From Streptomyces sp. RB17 (GTDB lineage: Bacteria; Actinomycetota; Actinomycetes; Streptomycetales; Streptomycetaceae), in contig NZ_WEGL01000008.1 in assembly GCF_009604455.1 (NCBI RefSeq), forward strand, positions 1 to 64,000: DNA of 64,000 nucleotides, read 5' to 3'. Position 1 is the stretch's first letter, and every line of letters starts with the position of its first letter. Below, piece by piece: positions 56,201 to 64,000 of this stretch. A program made the translations under genes and the position numbers. The notes under the pieces were generated by a model. It did not search any database, was not told where the DNA came from, and saw only the letters and a list, made by a program, of their open reading frames with translations.

Positions 56201-57385
56201 GGCGGTGGCCGTGCTGGTGACGGTCACGGACTGGGCCCCGGCAACGGTCTCAGGAGTCGGCCTGGTGTCCTGCGGGGCGGGCTCGTTCCTGGTGAACCCC
56301 TTGCCCGCGGTCTTGATGTGCGCCAGACCCGCGCGGATGCCCGGCGTGAGGACCGGTTCGACGGCGAGGCGTCCTCGCGTGGAGATGTCCGTGTCGGCGG
56401 GGGCGTCGATCCGGGTGATGCCGGTGTCCCGCACCTCGGCGGAGCCCTTGGGGTGACCGGTGAGGAACACCCGGCCCGCCTCGCCCGGCATGAGGTCGAG
56501 GTCGCCCAGCTTCCCGGTGGCGACGAGAGCCGGCCTGCCGTGCCCGGACCACACCTTCGCCTGTGAGGTCTTCGTGTCCTTGCGGTCGACGAAGACGATC
56601 TTGCCGCCCTGTGCGGGCCGGATGTCGAACGGAACGCTGTCCCCGGTGGCGAGGTCCTTCACCTTGCCGGCACGGTCGATGTGGACCAGGTTGTGGCCGC
56701 GCGCGGCCACCGCCCCGTCCTCGACCGGTACGGCGCTGGTGATCTCGCCCCTGAGAGCCGCCCTGCCCAAGGACTTTCCGGCCGTGTCGACGGTCACCAC
56801 ACGGGTCTTCGTCCGGGCCGGGTCGTTCATGTCCCTGAAAGCGGTGAACGCGGCCGTGTGCGTCCGGGTGTTGCAGGACGGGTCGAAGTAGGCCAGGGAC
56901 ACCGTGAACGGCAACTTCGTCACGTGCCCGGTGGCCGTGTCGACGATGGCGGCGAACGCGCCGCCCTGCATCAGGTCCGGCTTGTTCGTGAAGGTGCGCG
57001 GCGCGTACACGGCCGCGACGTGGTCGCGGTCCATCACGCACTGGTTGCCGATCCACGAGTCCGCCGTCAGACCCGGCTCGGACAGTTCGGCGGCCGTCTT
57101 CCACGCGTACGCCGTGCCGCTGTCCGCCACGAGGATCTTCAGCCCGCCGGTGTCGGCGGCGGCGGTCACGGCGCGGTCCCCGCTGCTCTTCCAGCCCTTG
57201 CCGAGCTTGCTGTCCGGATGCGCGATGCCGGTGGGCGGTGCCGGTGGTGCCGGTGTGCCGTGTTCTTGCCCGTGGCCGGGGCGCGGTGCGGCAGCGGCGG
57301 GCGCTGCCTGCAGCAGGCCGCCGGTCAAGGCCGCGCAGGCAGCCAGGGCCGCTATGGGCACGTGGACTCTTGTTCTGCGTCTCAA
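53276..57385 (-). CDS. Large secreted multidomain protein: lytic-transglycosylase-like plus SGNH hydrolase
   Basis: 1,369 residues from TTG 57385 (GGGGAAG 7 bases upstream); the open frame continues 159 codons upstream without coding character. Signal peptide (about 1-35, ALAACAALTGGLLQAAPAAAA). A beta-propeller-like region (about 60-400) is followed by a goose-lysozyme/SLT-like segment: Glu in GIMAQESNLWQAEGG (about 528) and GYGVGQVTDGM (about 585). A Cys-rich section (about 785-870) precedes a golvesin-C-like beta domain (about 930-1025, WARVLVHLPDTGAQTRQAKY). The C terminus (1030-1365) is an SGNH hydrolase: Ser in AMGDSYSSGEG, GGND, and His in SFHP. It may cut peptidoglycan and remove acyl groups from wall or polysaccharide. 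Gene order around it looks less conserved than the rest of the window. Confidence 0.82.
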   Translation of the reverse strand: MRRRTRVHVPIAALAACAALTGGLLQAAPAAAAPRPGHGQEHGTPAPPAPPTGIAHPDSKLGKGWKSSGDRAVTAAADTGGLKILVADSGTAYAWKTAAELSEPGLTADSWIGNQCVMDRDHVAAVYAPRTFTNKPDLMQGGAFAAIVDTATGHVTKLPFTVSLAYFDPSCNTRTHTAAFTAFRDMNDPARTKTRVVTVDTAGKSLGRAALRGEITSAVPVEDGAVAARGHNLVHIDRAGKVKDLATGDSVPFDIRPAQGGKIVFVDRKDTKTSQAKVWSGHGRPALVATGKLGDLDLMPGEAGRVFLTGHPKGSAEVRDTGITRIDAPADTDISTRGRLAVEPVLTPGIRAGLAHIKTAGKGFTRNEPAPQDTRPTPETVAGAQSVTVTSTATATGEKVTQSVADTTAPNGKNPSPALPVAGGRGKGSSVARVNDPTTAVDPRDTDRICAISRNDVDAQALQPTPNQVEWAVDMAVRGKLRSQYLRQGGYRSQTGLGTIDPQGLFQVPKLAGGDGNGRIPANVLLGIMAQESNLWQAEGGSIPGQMGNPLAAMDGYYGRKAVENDPDAYWKIHWDKSDCGYGVGQVTDGMRLAGHEKTDANGHKEKALSPGLQKAIAVDYATNIAAAMQILADKWNEVHAAGQTVTVNDDDPSMVENWFTAVWNYNLGFNPAADAGKNAGHWGLGWYNNPANPFYKKSWGHPFMDTDVDGPTANKDAAHPQDWPYEEKVMGWAAWSMDTGFSYGTDGKQDWPGDSGFNSAGFQPAWWISKGDRSHVSPPLDTFCNTKNNCDPNVPPNCPNEDCYKQYWWNQSNATWKPDCKTTCGHENIKYQTLISEPGQGHRLQDGTPVCTGAPSGSKVVASVPNGTPTWSDCGNTSSAGTFGFRFFPDSDGHYEGKEDLHQVGGGYGGHYWYAHTRNADHLGGDGGPMAINGVWTLGQDLGWARVLVHLPDTGAQTRQAKYHVLNTDSSSPARSVQQRAGRWVSLGAFHFTGRPAVMLSNVTDDGTADEDIAWGSVAFQPLPGKPKNVVVAMGDSYSSGEGASEGDRDYYPETNYRSKLDDNARNACHRSTQAWSRQATMPGAARSIGQLDDSLDPSMDYHLIACSGARTYNVLPKDVGNDSALSKGESQNGEEPQIDKGYLDQNTTLVTISIGGNDSRFSQIVQKCLLSVGNGSCKGETFDKTDDSVNGRDKQFLGQPLETAVPGLMNQVVRPDITRVLKEIHKRAKNAKIVLMGYPPLISDKGSCLNIGFSGMAIGLSEASAAWLDDTADTLAAAMQGAADDAKASGIDVWFSNPKSDFAGKGVCGDPEQVHGIVKTLVKSDEPIKDWPLINQYGLSAQSFHPKIGGARLYANALERTMAGMSL

Positions 57386-57439
57386 GAGAGAGCTTCCCCG
57401 TTTCTGGTTGAGAGGTTCCCCTGCCTGGTCGGGGCAGGG

Positions 57440-57473
57440 CTCGGCCGCCCACCCCCGCGGGTGGGCGGCCGAG
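57440..57473 (-). promoter_or_regulatory. 15-bp perfect hairpin upstream of the large hydrolase
   Basis: CTCGGCCGCCCACCC and GGGTGGGCGGCCGAG, perfect 15-bp arms with a 4-nt loop, ending 55 bases before the TTG. No T tract on the minus strand. It lies in the probable mRNA leader, or is the terminator of an earlier transcript. Confidence 0.6.
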
Positions 57474-58039
57474 CGTGGGCGCGAGTGCGAAGAGAGTCGG
57501 CCGGTGGTGGAGACGGCAACGGCGCCGACGACGGACCTGGATTTCTCCGGCCGCGTCGGCTTGCCCTGGAAGCGTGGCGGCAATGACCACCTACGCGTCC
57601 ATGCGCCAGGCGCTGTTGGTGCAGGCCCATGGGCGTAGGCGCGCATCAGCGTGTGCGTCCGACATTGGGGCCAGGGCCGGTCAGGAGACGGCAGGCCTCG
57701 TCCCCGGCCGATCCACCGAACAGCTCGCGTGGAGAGGCCGTTCTGGATGGTGGCCGGGAAGAGAGCCGAGGGCGGGGTTCTCCAGGCCTTGTATTCGTTC
57801 CGCTCGTCGCTCTCGATGGTGATGTGCGGATGCGCGGGAGGCGTGTGACCGGATTCGCTCACCGTCAGCTCGTGAAAACGGTCACGTCTCCTTGCCGAAC
57901 GACCGAAGTTCCGGAGTGCTCGCTGCCTTTGGCGATATCGGTCGCGGCCTGCGACGGGGTGATGGTCACCCCAGGCGGGACACCGGCGTACGCACGGGCA
58001 TGAACATCTGCCTCGCAGATGGAGAGGGACAGGAGATGG
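57474..58039. other. Non-coding stretch upstream of the large hydrolase
   Basis: 566 bp. Several frames are open but none shows codon bias, a ribosome site or a recognisable motif. It should contain the promoter of the hydrolase gene. Confidence 0.5.
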
Positions 58040-58588
58040 TCAGTCGCAGGCGTCGACGTGGCGTTCCCGGTTGATGATCGCGACGCTGCCCTCCCACATC
58101 AGGGCGGTCACCATGGCACAGCGGGGTTGGAACGTATCAGCGTTGCTCTCGTACTTGACCGGGCCCGCGTAGTCGGAGAATGAGCCCTCATCGGTCTTGC
58201 ACGTCGTCCAGCACAGCTTCAGCTTCATGTGCTTCTTGGCGCCGAGGTTGTTGTCGAACACGGCGCATGCCCCCGACATCGCCGGTGCTGTGACTTCCTT
58301 GATGTACGTGAACAGGGTCCCGAACCGGCGTGAGTCCGGAAGCGGTTCTACGGAAGCCAGCTTGTATCCGCTCCCGCACAGCAAGCCGCCGGCTCGTACC
58401 GCTGCGGGATCGGCCGCCGCGAGGGCACGCGTCTGCGCATCGCGCGCCGCGCTCGGTGAAAACTCGACGCTGGTGCCGGGCACCTTCTCGGACACCGGCC
58501 TCGAGTCCTGCGCCAGGGCCTGCGGAGCCGCCAGAACCGAAGAGACGAAAGCTGCGGACAGGGCAAGGGCAGGCAGCCATTTACGCAT
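58040..58588 (-). CDS. Secreted Cys-containing protein, function unknown
   Basis: 182 residues from ATG 58588 (GGGGGAA upstream). Cleavable signal peptide ending ALA-QD (about residue 26). The mature chain has six Cys (LLCGSG, GACAVFD, LCWTTCKTD, PRCAMV, DACD), enough for three disulfides. The region around it has lower third-position GC than neighbours, pointing to an acquired or fast-evolving gene. Confidence 0.7.
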   Translation of the reverse strand: MRKWLPALALSAAFVSSVLAAPQALAQDSRPVSEKVPGTSVEFSPSAARDAQTRALAAADPAAVRAGGLLCGSGYKLASVEPLPDSRRFGTLFTYIKEVTAPAMSGACAVFDNNLGAKKHMKLKLCWTTCKTDEGSFSDYAGPVKYESNADTFQPRCAMVTALMWEGSVAIINRERHVDACD

Positions 58589-59684
58589 GGCGAAGTTCCC
58601 CCGTGTTGAAGGCACAAGGAGACCGGTCCGTGGCGGCACGCGCCTGTGTGGTCCCCGTTGCGCTGAGCGTGTCTTGGTCGTCCGCCCCCGTCCCGCCCGG
58701 ACGATTCGGGCAGGCAGTTCCCCAACCGACCGGGAGCAGGGTCGTCACTTTAAGCGCACCGCCAGCAGCAGTCACAGGGGCATACGACTCGATATGGCGG
58801 GAAGGTGATGCTGCCGCCAAGTAAGCGGAACCAGCGAAAACAATGTGCTGCATACGATCTGCCGCAGAAACGGAGTCTGCAGGGCACGCGCAAACCATGG
58901 CGAGAATTCACACCTCTGCTGTCCGGCAAGGGATGTGCCGCGCGCCCGGTCGACGGACGGTGCCCGGGCCCGCCGAGTCGCGCGTCCTCAGGTCTCGTCC
59001 TGCGATTCTGAGCAAGCAGGGGCAGAAGGGGCCGCAGGCCGAGAGTGATCACAACTGTGCCGCTGCCTGCGAGCGCGGGGCGAAGCGGCCCGCCTGACGG
59101 AGCGGCCGGGCGGTGATGGTGGGCACCGCGTGACCAGGGTGATCCTCGCGGTGGTGTCCGTCGTGATGCCTCGTCTTCGAAGGTGAGCGTGTATGCGCTG
59201 TTCGGCGACCCGGCGACCCGGCGACCCGGCGACCCGGTGCTGGCGCGCCGCATGCGGTCAGCAACCCGGTGGGCCGCAGGATGACCTTACGGACGGACGG
59301 ACGGACGGGCGGGGCGGCGGGCCCGATTCCCCGGCGGCGCCTGCCTGGCCCGCGGGTCCGTGCAGCCCGCGGGACCGCCCGCGCGGCTGCAGCGTTCTTC
59401 CAGCGGTGCAGCCACGCAGCGCCCGTGCGCCGCACGCGCAGACGCGAACCAGTGATTCACAAACGCGCAATCGGGTGCCGACTGGCTCATCCACCAGTCT
59501 TCCGGCCCGCGCCTGATTCGACTCCCGTACGGGGAGGGCGCTCCGGGCCGGGCGGATCGCCGCTGAGACATCGGGGGAGTGCCGCTGGGACATCGGGGGG
59601 GTAGGGGCGTCCGCCGCCCCTGGTGTGCCGGCGAAGTGGCGGCGGCCGAGACAGGCCCCGTTCACGACCGCCTACCCTTGACGC
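58589..59684. other. Gene-free accessory stretch before miaB
   Basis: 1.1 kb without a convincing gene on either strand. Frames of 60-170 codons exist but lack codon bias and ribosome sites and match no family I know. Contains the CGGCGACC repeat, a CGGA repeat near 59291-59307, and the miaB promoter region (TACCCT ends six bases before the miaB ATG). Confidence 0.5.
59203..59237 (+). repeat. Octanucleotide tandem repeat
   Basis: CGGCGACC repeated four times without change plus CGG. Intergenic, about 450 bp upstream of miaB; a candidate variable-number locus. Confidence 0.9.
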
Positions 59685-61214
59685 ATGACCAGCAGCAGCG
59701 ACCGGAGCCCGGCAGTGGACGTTCAAGCACCCAGGACCTACGAAGTGCGCACCTACGGGTGCCAGATGAACGTCCATGATTCCGAGCGGTTGGCCGGCCT
59801 GCTCGAGGATGCCGGGTACGTGCGAGCTGCCGAGGGCTCGGACGGGGACGCGGACGTGGTCGTGTTCAACACCTGCGCCGTGCGGGAGAACGCCGACAAC
59901 CGGCTGTACGGCAACCTCGGCCGGCTCGCGCCGAAGAAGGTCTCGCGGCCCGGCATGCAGATCGCGGTCGGCGGCTGCCTCGCGCAGAAGGACCGCGACA
60001 CCATCGTGAAGAAGGCGCCCTGGGTGGACGTCGTCTTCGGTACGCACAACATCGGCAAGCTGCCGGTCCTGCTGGAGCGCGCCCGCGTGCAGGAGGAGGC
60101 GCAGGTCGAGATCGCCGAGTCGCTGGAGGCCTTCCCGTCCACCCTGCCGACCCGGCGCGAGAGCGCCTACGCGGCCTGGGTGTCGATCTCCGTCGGCTGC
60201 AACAACACCTGCACCTTCTGTATCGTCCCGGCCCTGCGCGGCAAGGAGAAGGACCGCAGGCCCGGCGACATCCTCGCCGAGGTGGAGGCGCTGGTCGGCG
60301 AGGGCGTCTCCGAGATCACGCTGCTCGGGCAGAACGTCAACGCCTACGGCTCCGACATCGGCGACCGCGAGGCCTTCAGCAAGCTGCTGCGCGCCTGCGG
60401 GAACATCGAGGGCCTGGAGCGGGTCCGCTTCACCTCCCCGCACCCCCGTGACTTCACCGACGACGTCATCGCCGCCATGGCCGAGACCCCGAACGTGATG
60501 CCGCAGCTGCACATGCCGCTGCAGTCCGGCTCGGACACCGTGCTGAAGGCGATGCGCCGCTCCTACCGGCAGGAGCGTTACCTCGGGATCATCGAGAAGG
60601 TGCGGGCCGCCATCCCGCACGCCGCGATCACCACCGACATCATCGTGGGCTTCCCCGGCGAGACCGAGGACGACTTCGAGCAGACCCTGCACGTGGTCCG
60701 CGAGGCGCGGTTCGCGCAGGCCTTCACCTTCCAGTACTCCAAGCGTCCGGGCACCCCGGCCGCGACCATGGAGAACCAGATCCCCAAGGAGGTCGTCCAG
60801 GCCCGCTACGAGCGGCTGGTCGCCCTTCAGGAGGAGATCTCCTGGGAGGAGAACAAGAAGCAGGTCGGCCGCACCCTGGAGCTGATGGTCGCCGAGGGCG
60901 AGGGCCGCAAGGACGGCGCCACGCACCGGCTCTCCGGCCGCGCCCCCGACAACCGCCTGGTCCACTTCACCAAGCCGGAGCAGGAGGTCCGCCCCGGTGA
61001 CGTGGTCACGGTCGAGGTGACGTACGCCGCCCCGCACCACCTCCTCGCCGAGGGCCCCGTCCTCTCCGTGCGCCGCACGCGCGCGGGGGACGCCTGGGAG
61101 AAGCGCAACGCCGCCGAGGCCGCCAAGCCGACGGGCGTCATGCTTGGCCTGCCGAAGATCGGGGCGCCGGAACCGCTGCCGGTCGCCACGGGAAGCGGCT
61201 GCGGCTGCGACTGA
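59685..61214 (+). CDS. miaB: MiaB, tRNA-2-methylthio-N6-dimethylallyladenosine synthase
   Basis: 509 residues from ATG 59685; TACCCT six bases upstream suggests a leaderless mRNA. Auxiliary-cluster cysteines in [15 protein letters not shown] and GGCLAQKD; radical-SAM CNNTCTFC; C-terminal TRAM domain. The tail GSGCGCD is typical of the streptomycete protein. Adds the 2-methylthio group to isopentenyladenosine-37 of tRNAs; its substrate is made by MiaA, encoded 2 kb downstream. Confidence 0.95.
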   Translation: MTSSSDRSPAVDVQAPRTYEVRTYGCQMNVHDSERLAGLLEDAGYVRAAEGSDGDADVVVFNTCAVRENADNRLYGNLGRLAPKKVSRPGMQIAVGGCLAQKDRDTIVKKAPWVDVVFGTHNIGKLPVLLERARVQEEAQVEIAESLEAFPSTLPTRRESAYAAWVSISVGCNNTCTFCIVPALRGKEKDRRPGDILAEVEALVGEGVSEITLLGQNVNAYGSDIGDREAFSKLLRACGNIEGLERVRFTSPHPRDFTDDVIAAMAETPNVMPQLHMPLQSGSDTVLKAMRRSYRQERYLGIIEKVRAAIPHAAITTDIIVGFPGETEDDFEQTLHVVREARFAQAFTFQYSKRPGTPAATMENQIPKEVVQARYERLVALQEEISWEENKKQVGRTLELMVAEGEGRKDGATHRLSGRAPDNRLVHFTKPEQEVRPGDVVTVEVTYAAPHHLLAEGPVLSVRRTRAGDAWEKRNAAEAAKPTGVMLGLPKIGAPEPLPVATGSGCGCD

Positions 61215-61249
61215 GGGGCCTGCCACGACACGGGCGGAATGGAGCGCCC

Positions 61250-61519
61250 ATGGTGCCGTACCGGGCCGCGTTCACCGAAGAGACCGCCCACGTGCGCGAC
61301 AGCCTGCCCGCCGACCGGCGTGACGTGCTGGAGCGCGGCCTGGCCGTACCGGTGAACGACCCGCGGCACAAGCTCTCCCACCCCGTGCGCGGCGGCGACG
61401 CCACGCGTGAGATCACCCTCTCGCGCAACCTCGTCGTCGAGTACGTGGTGAGCGACGGCAAGCTCGTCGTCCTCGGGCTCAGGGTGATCGACCTGACCGA
61501 CGTGTTCATCGAGGACTGA
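61250..61519 (+). CDS. Small conserved protein, ParE/RelE-like ending
   Basis: 89 residues from ATG 61250 with GGAG five bases upstream, 35 bp after miaB, so probably cotranscribed. The helical N-terminal half (VRDSLPADRRDVLERGL) and strand-rich end (NLVVEYVVSDGKLVVLGLRVIDL) recall the ParE/RelE toxin fold, but the catalytic residues cannot be judged and no antitoxin gene adjoins. Function unknown. Confidence 0.6.
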   Translation: MVPYRAAFTEETAHVRDSLPADRRDVLERGLAVPVNDPRHKLSHPVRGGDATREITLSRNLVVEYVVSDGKLVVLGLRVIDLTDVFIED

Positions 61520-61557
61520 CTCGGTCGGCGACCGTCGTACGGCGTAACCTGCCGATC

Positions 61558-62271
61558 ATGCTTGTCGCCGCCGCAGTCTGTCCCTGCCCTCCGCTGCTCG
61601 TGCCCGAGGTGGCCGCGGGCGCCGCTCCCGAGATGGACGCCGCGCGCTCTGCCTGCACCGACGCGCTCGGGGTGCTGGCCGCCGCCCGCCCGGACCTCCT
61701 GGTGGTCGTCGGACCCGCCGAGCAGAGCGGGCGCGGATCCTTTCCGCAGGGCGCTCCGGGGTCCTTCCGCGGGTTCGGGGTCGACGTGGAGGTACGCCTG
61801 GGTCCTGCCGGGGACACCCGCTCCGAGCGTGAGCTGCCGTCGTCGCTGGCCGTCGGCGCCTGGCTGCTGGAGCGGACCGGCTGGGCGGATGCCCCGATCG
61901 AGGGACTCGGCGTGGGCGAGCCGCTCACGCCCGAGCGGTGTGCCGACGCCGGAAGGGAGATCGGCGCCCGGGCCGGGCGGGTGGCGCTGCTGGTGATGGG
62001 CGACGCCAGCGCGTGCCGCACGGTCAAGGCGCCGGGTTACCTGGATGAGCGGGCGGCCCCCTTCGACGCGGAGGTCGCGCGGGCGCTGGGCGCGGCGGAC
62101 GTGGCGGCCGTCCAGGCGCTGGACGCCGAGCTGGCGTACGAACTGAAGGCCTCCGGCCGGGCCCCCTGGCAGGTCCTGGCTGGCGCCGCCGAGGGCGCGA
62201 ACCTCAGCGGCGCACTGCTCTACGAGGACGCGCCGTACGGGGTGGGGTACGTCGTGGCCACCTGGTCCTAG
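61558..62271 (+). CDS. Class III extradiol dioxygenase-like (LigB/MEMO fold) protein
   Basis: 237 residues from ATG 61558 (TAACCT ends 7 bases before). Opens AAAVCPCPPLLVPEVA as in actinobacterial LigB-like proteins found near miaB-miaA; LLVMGDASACRT and the C-terminal APYGVGYVVATWS are further family marks. The His ligands of true ring-cleaving enzymes are not evident (CPCPP occupies the usual H-x-P start), so catalytic activity is doubtful. Confidence 0.7.
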   Translation: MLVAAAVCPCPPLLVPEVAAGAAPEMDAARSACTDALGVLAAARPDLLVVVGPAEQSGRGSFPQGAPGSFRGFGVDVEVRLGPAGDTRSERELPSSLAVGAWLLERTGWADAPIEGLGVGEPLTPERCADAGREIGARAGRVALLVMGDASACRTVKAPGYLDERAAPFDAEVARALGAADVAAVQALDAELAYELKASGRAPWQVLAGAAEGANLSGALLYEDAPYGVGYVVATWS

Positions 62272-62310
62272 CGCGGCGGGGACTCCGGCCCATGCGAGCC
62301 CACGCGGAAA

Positions 62311-62353
62311 CGGCGGACGGCCGGGAGCCGTTGTGCTCCACGGCCGTCCGCCG
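62311..62353. terminator. Bidirectional terminator
   Basis: CGGCGGACGGCCG and CGGCCGTCCGCCG, a 13-bp perfect stem around an inner GGAGC/GCTCC stem-loop, between convergent genes ending at 62271 and 62447. Confidence 0.82.
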
Positions 62354-62446
62354 ATCCGCATACCTGCGCGGCGGCCTGCCGTTCAGGCGAGCCGCAGGCC
62401 GTGCGGCCGCCCTCCGTTCAGGAGGCCGGCATGCCGTTCAGAGGGT

Positions 62447-62731
62447 TCAGGAAGTCGGTGGCGGGCCCTCCGGCGGGCTGGGAGGCATCGGAGCGCCGCC
62501 GGCCCTCTCCGGGCCGTGACCTTCCTTGTGCGCGAGTCGGTCGACCGCGTCCTTGGCCTTGCCGGTGCCCGCGTGGATCTTGTCGCTGTACTTGTGCTTG
62601 GTCCGGTCGTCCACGACCTTCGCGGCCTTGTCGATACCGTGCTGGACCTTGCCCCCGTGCTGTCGCGCGAGGTCCGACACCTTGTCCCTGGCCGGGCCGA
62701 GCTTGGCCTTCATGTTGTCCAACAGACCCAT
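62447..62731 (-). CDS. MT0933-like antitoxin-family protein
   Basis: 94 residues from ATG 62731 (GGAAGG upstream). MGLLDNMKAKLGPARDKV and repeated short amphipathic helices with KVSDLARQHGGKVQHGIDK are the pattern of the actinobacterial Rv0909/MT0933 antitoxin family. No toxin gene adjoins, so the name reflects the family only. Pro-rich tail. Confidence 0.75.
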   Translation of the reverse strand: MGLLDNMKAKLGPARDKVSDLARQHGGKVQHGIDKAAKVVDDRTKHKYSDKIHAGTGKAKDAVDRLAHKEGHGPERAGGAPMPPSPPEGPPPTS

Positions 62732-62754
62732 GGTCCACCTTCCCTCGCGGGCCG

Positions 62755-63045
62755 TTACCTGTGGGCGCCCTCACCGGCCTCGTTGTCGGCGGCCTCCTCG
62801 GCGGACTGCTGCTTGGGGATGCCGGAGCCCTCGGACGCGTCGTCCGCGGCGGCGTCCGGCCGTGTCGCCCCGTCCTCGCTCCCGTCCCCGGCCGTTCCCG
62901 TCGCCTCCGTCGACCCGGCCGCCTTCGCCTCCGCCGACCCGGCCTCCTCCGCCTCGGCTCCCGGCTCCGCGACGGTCTGCGCCTCGGCGGCCGACGCCTC
63001 CGGAGTCGCCTTCGACCTGCCGAGGAGTCGTGCAAAAACGCCCAT
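62755..63045 (-). CDS. Acidic low-complexity protein
   Basis: 96 residues from ATG 63045 (GGAG close upstream). A conserved MGVFARLLGRSK start is followed by an Ala/Glu/Gly-rich disordered chain. Streptomycete homologues carry the unsupported label gliding motility protein. Lies 23 bp upstream of the MT0933-like gene on the same strand, probably one transcript. Confidence 0.6.
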   Translation of the reverse strand: MGVFARLLGRSKATPEASAAEAQTVAEPGAEAEEAGSAEAKAAGSTEATGTAGDGSEDGATRPDAAADDASEGSGIPKQQSAEEAADNEAGEGAHR

Positions 63046-63227
63046 ATCCACTCCATACGGTACTCGTGCGGGCGAATTCCCGCGTTACCCGGTGCGTACG
63101 GTTGCGCCGCCCGGGTCACCGCCTCCGTTGATCCGGATGGCGGTATCCGCCACGGGCAACGACCCGGGATCCCGCCGGTCACGTAACTCGTTCGAGGCGC
63201 CGCCGGGAGGTTTGCGAGACTGGTGCG

Positions 63228-64000
63228 GTGAGCAGTGCACCCTCCTCCCCCCGCGTCATCGCCGTCGTCGGACCCACCGCGGCCGGAAAGTCCGATCTCG
63301 GCGTATTCCTGGCCCAGCAGCTCGGTGGGGAGGTCGTCAACGCGGACTCCATGCAGCTGTACCGAGGGATGGACATCGGCACCGCCAAGCTGACGCCCGA
63401 GGAGCGCGGCGGCGTCCCGCACCACCTGCTGGACATCTGGGACGTGACGGTCACCGCCTCCGTCGCCGAGTACCAGAAGCTGGCCCGCGCCCGGATCGAG
63501 GCACTGCTCGCCGAGGGCCGCTGGCCGATCCTGGTCGGCGGTTCCGGCCTGTACGTCCGCGGGGCCGTCGACAACCTGGAGTTCCCCGGCACCGACCCCG
63601 AGGTGCGCGCCCGCCTGGAGGAGGAGCTGGCACTGCGCGGCTCGGGCGCGCTGCACGCCCGGCTGGCCGCCGCCGACCCGGAGGCCGCCCGCGCGATCCT
63701 GCCCAGCAACGGCCGCCGTATCGTCCGGGCGCTGGAAGTGATCGAGATCACCGGTCGGCCCTTCACCGCGAACCTGCCGGGCCACGACTCCGTGTACGAC
63801 ACCGTCCAGATCGGCGTCGACGTGGCTCGACCCGAACTGGACGAGCGCATCGCGCGCCGTGTCGACCGGATGTGGGACGCCGGCCTCGTGGACGAGGTGC
63901 GCGCACTGGAGGCGGAGGGGTTGCGCGAGGGGCGCACGGCGGCGCGTGCGCTGGGTTACCAGCAGGTGCTCGCGGCACTCGCCGGCGAGTGCACGGAAGC
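63228..64000 (+). CDS. miaA: MiaA, tRNA dimethylallyltransferase (3' end outside window)
   Basis: First 257 codons from GTG 63228; no stop within the window. P-loop GPTAAGKSD, SMQLYRGMDIGTAKL, PHHLLDIWDVT, GGSGLYVRGAVDNLEF and ARALGYQQVLAAL are all MiaA family marks. Transfers an isopentenyl group to A37 of tRNAs reading UNN codons, the step before MiaB. GAGACT lies six bases before the GTG and may be the -10 of a leaderless message. Confidence 0.95.
   Translation, partial: MSSAPSSPRVIAVVGPTAAGKSDLGVFLAQQLGGEVVNADSMQLYRGMDIGTAKLTPEERGGVPHHLLDIWDVTVTASVAEYQKLARARIEALLAEGRWPILVGGSGLYVRGAVDNLEFPGTDPEVRARLEEELALRGSGALHARLAAADPEAARAILPSNGRRIVRALEVIEITGRPFTANLPGHDSVYDTVQIGVDVARPELDERIARRVDRMWDAGLVDEVRALEAEGLREGRTAARALGYQQVLAALAGECTE

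Noticed and set aside
53345-56566. 1,073-codon open frame opposite the large secreted hydrolase
   Set aside because: Shadow frame; the minus-strand protein has signal peptide and catalytic motifs.
58750-59253. 167-codon minus-strand gene in the gap before miaB
   Set aside because: No codon bias, no ribosome site, and it crosses the octanucleotide repeat; no family recognised.

Overview
The window is a piece of a Streptomyces chromosome: very high GC with strong third-position GC bias, GTG and TTG starts, GTGA/ATGA stop-start overlaps, and a gene order that I recognise as matching the Streptomyces coelicolor osaC-osaA-osaB-ftsK ... recA-recX ... gluDCBA-gluRK ... miaB-miaA segment. Function names below come from reading protein motifs and from recalled synteny; no database search was run.

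Layout. 0-1.1 kb: the 5S rRNA gene closing an rRNA operon that lies to the left, a shortened DegT-like gene, and tRNA-Thr(GGT). 1.1-10.7 kb: the osmotic-stress signalling block osaC / osaA / osaB. 10.8-18.8 kb: ftsK, a RodZ-like gene, the rimO-pgsA-cinA overlap operon, clgR and a Dps gene. 19-34.4 kb: a DNA-repair-rich stretch (nei, lhr, recA, recX) mixed with an AraC regulator and azlCD exporter, a DUF3046 gene and an AI-2E-type membrane protein. 34.6-40.2 kb: an FtsX-like permease without an ATPase, then a cysteine-metabolism unit (28-codon Cys leader peptide, cysteine dioxygenase, rhodanese) and a flavin monooxygenase. 40.3-46.1 kb: the glutamate ABC importer gluABCD and its divergent two-component system gluRK. 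46.1-59.7 kb: a more variable part with an IS remnant, a TAXI receptor, a MazG-like hydrolase, a MarR regulator, a PP2C phosphatase, an isoaspartyl methyltransferase-like gene, a lipoprotein, a 1,369-residue secreted multidomain hydrolase, and about 1.1 kb with no convincing gene. 59.7-64 kb: miaB, three small or unknown genes and the start of miaA.

Main regulatory observation. A strict motif, TGTCRGTG-N8-nAnnnT, occurs at five places, always pointing at and just upstream of a start codon: recA, lhr, the AI-2E-type gene, the mazG-like gene and rimO. It matches the RecA-independent DNA-damage promoter (RecA-NDp / PafBC type) of actinobacteria. In four of the five the -10 hexamer sits 6-7 nt before the start codon, so the mRNAs should be leaderless. 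recA also has the classical SOS box, giving it two damage-responsive promoters. This suggests that MazG house-cleaning, Lhr, RimO and a membrane transporter join RecA in one damage regulon.

Other points worth attention: a Cys-rich leader peptide plus hairpin ahead of cysteine dioxygenase; the DegT-like protein that lacks the PLP-lysine core; a tandem array of ten 92-residue HAMP units in OsaA; a secreted fusion of a lytic-transglycosylase-like and an SGNH-hydrolase domain with a 15-bp perfect hairpin in its leader; and an IS remnant ending exactly at the stop codon of the TAXI receptor gene.
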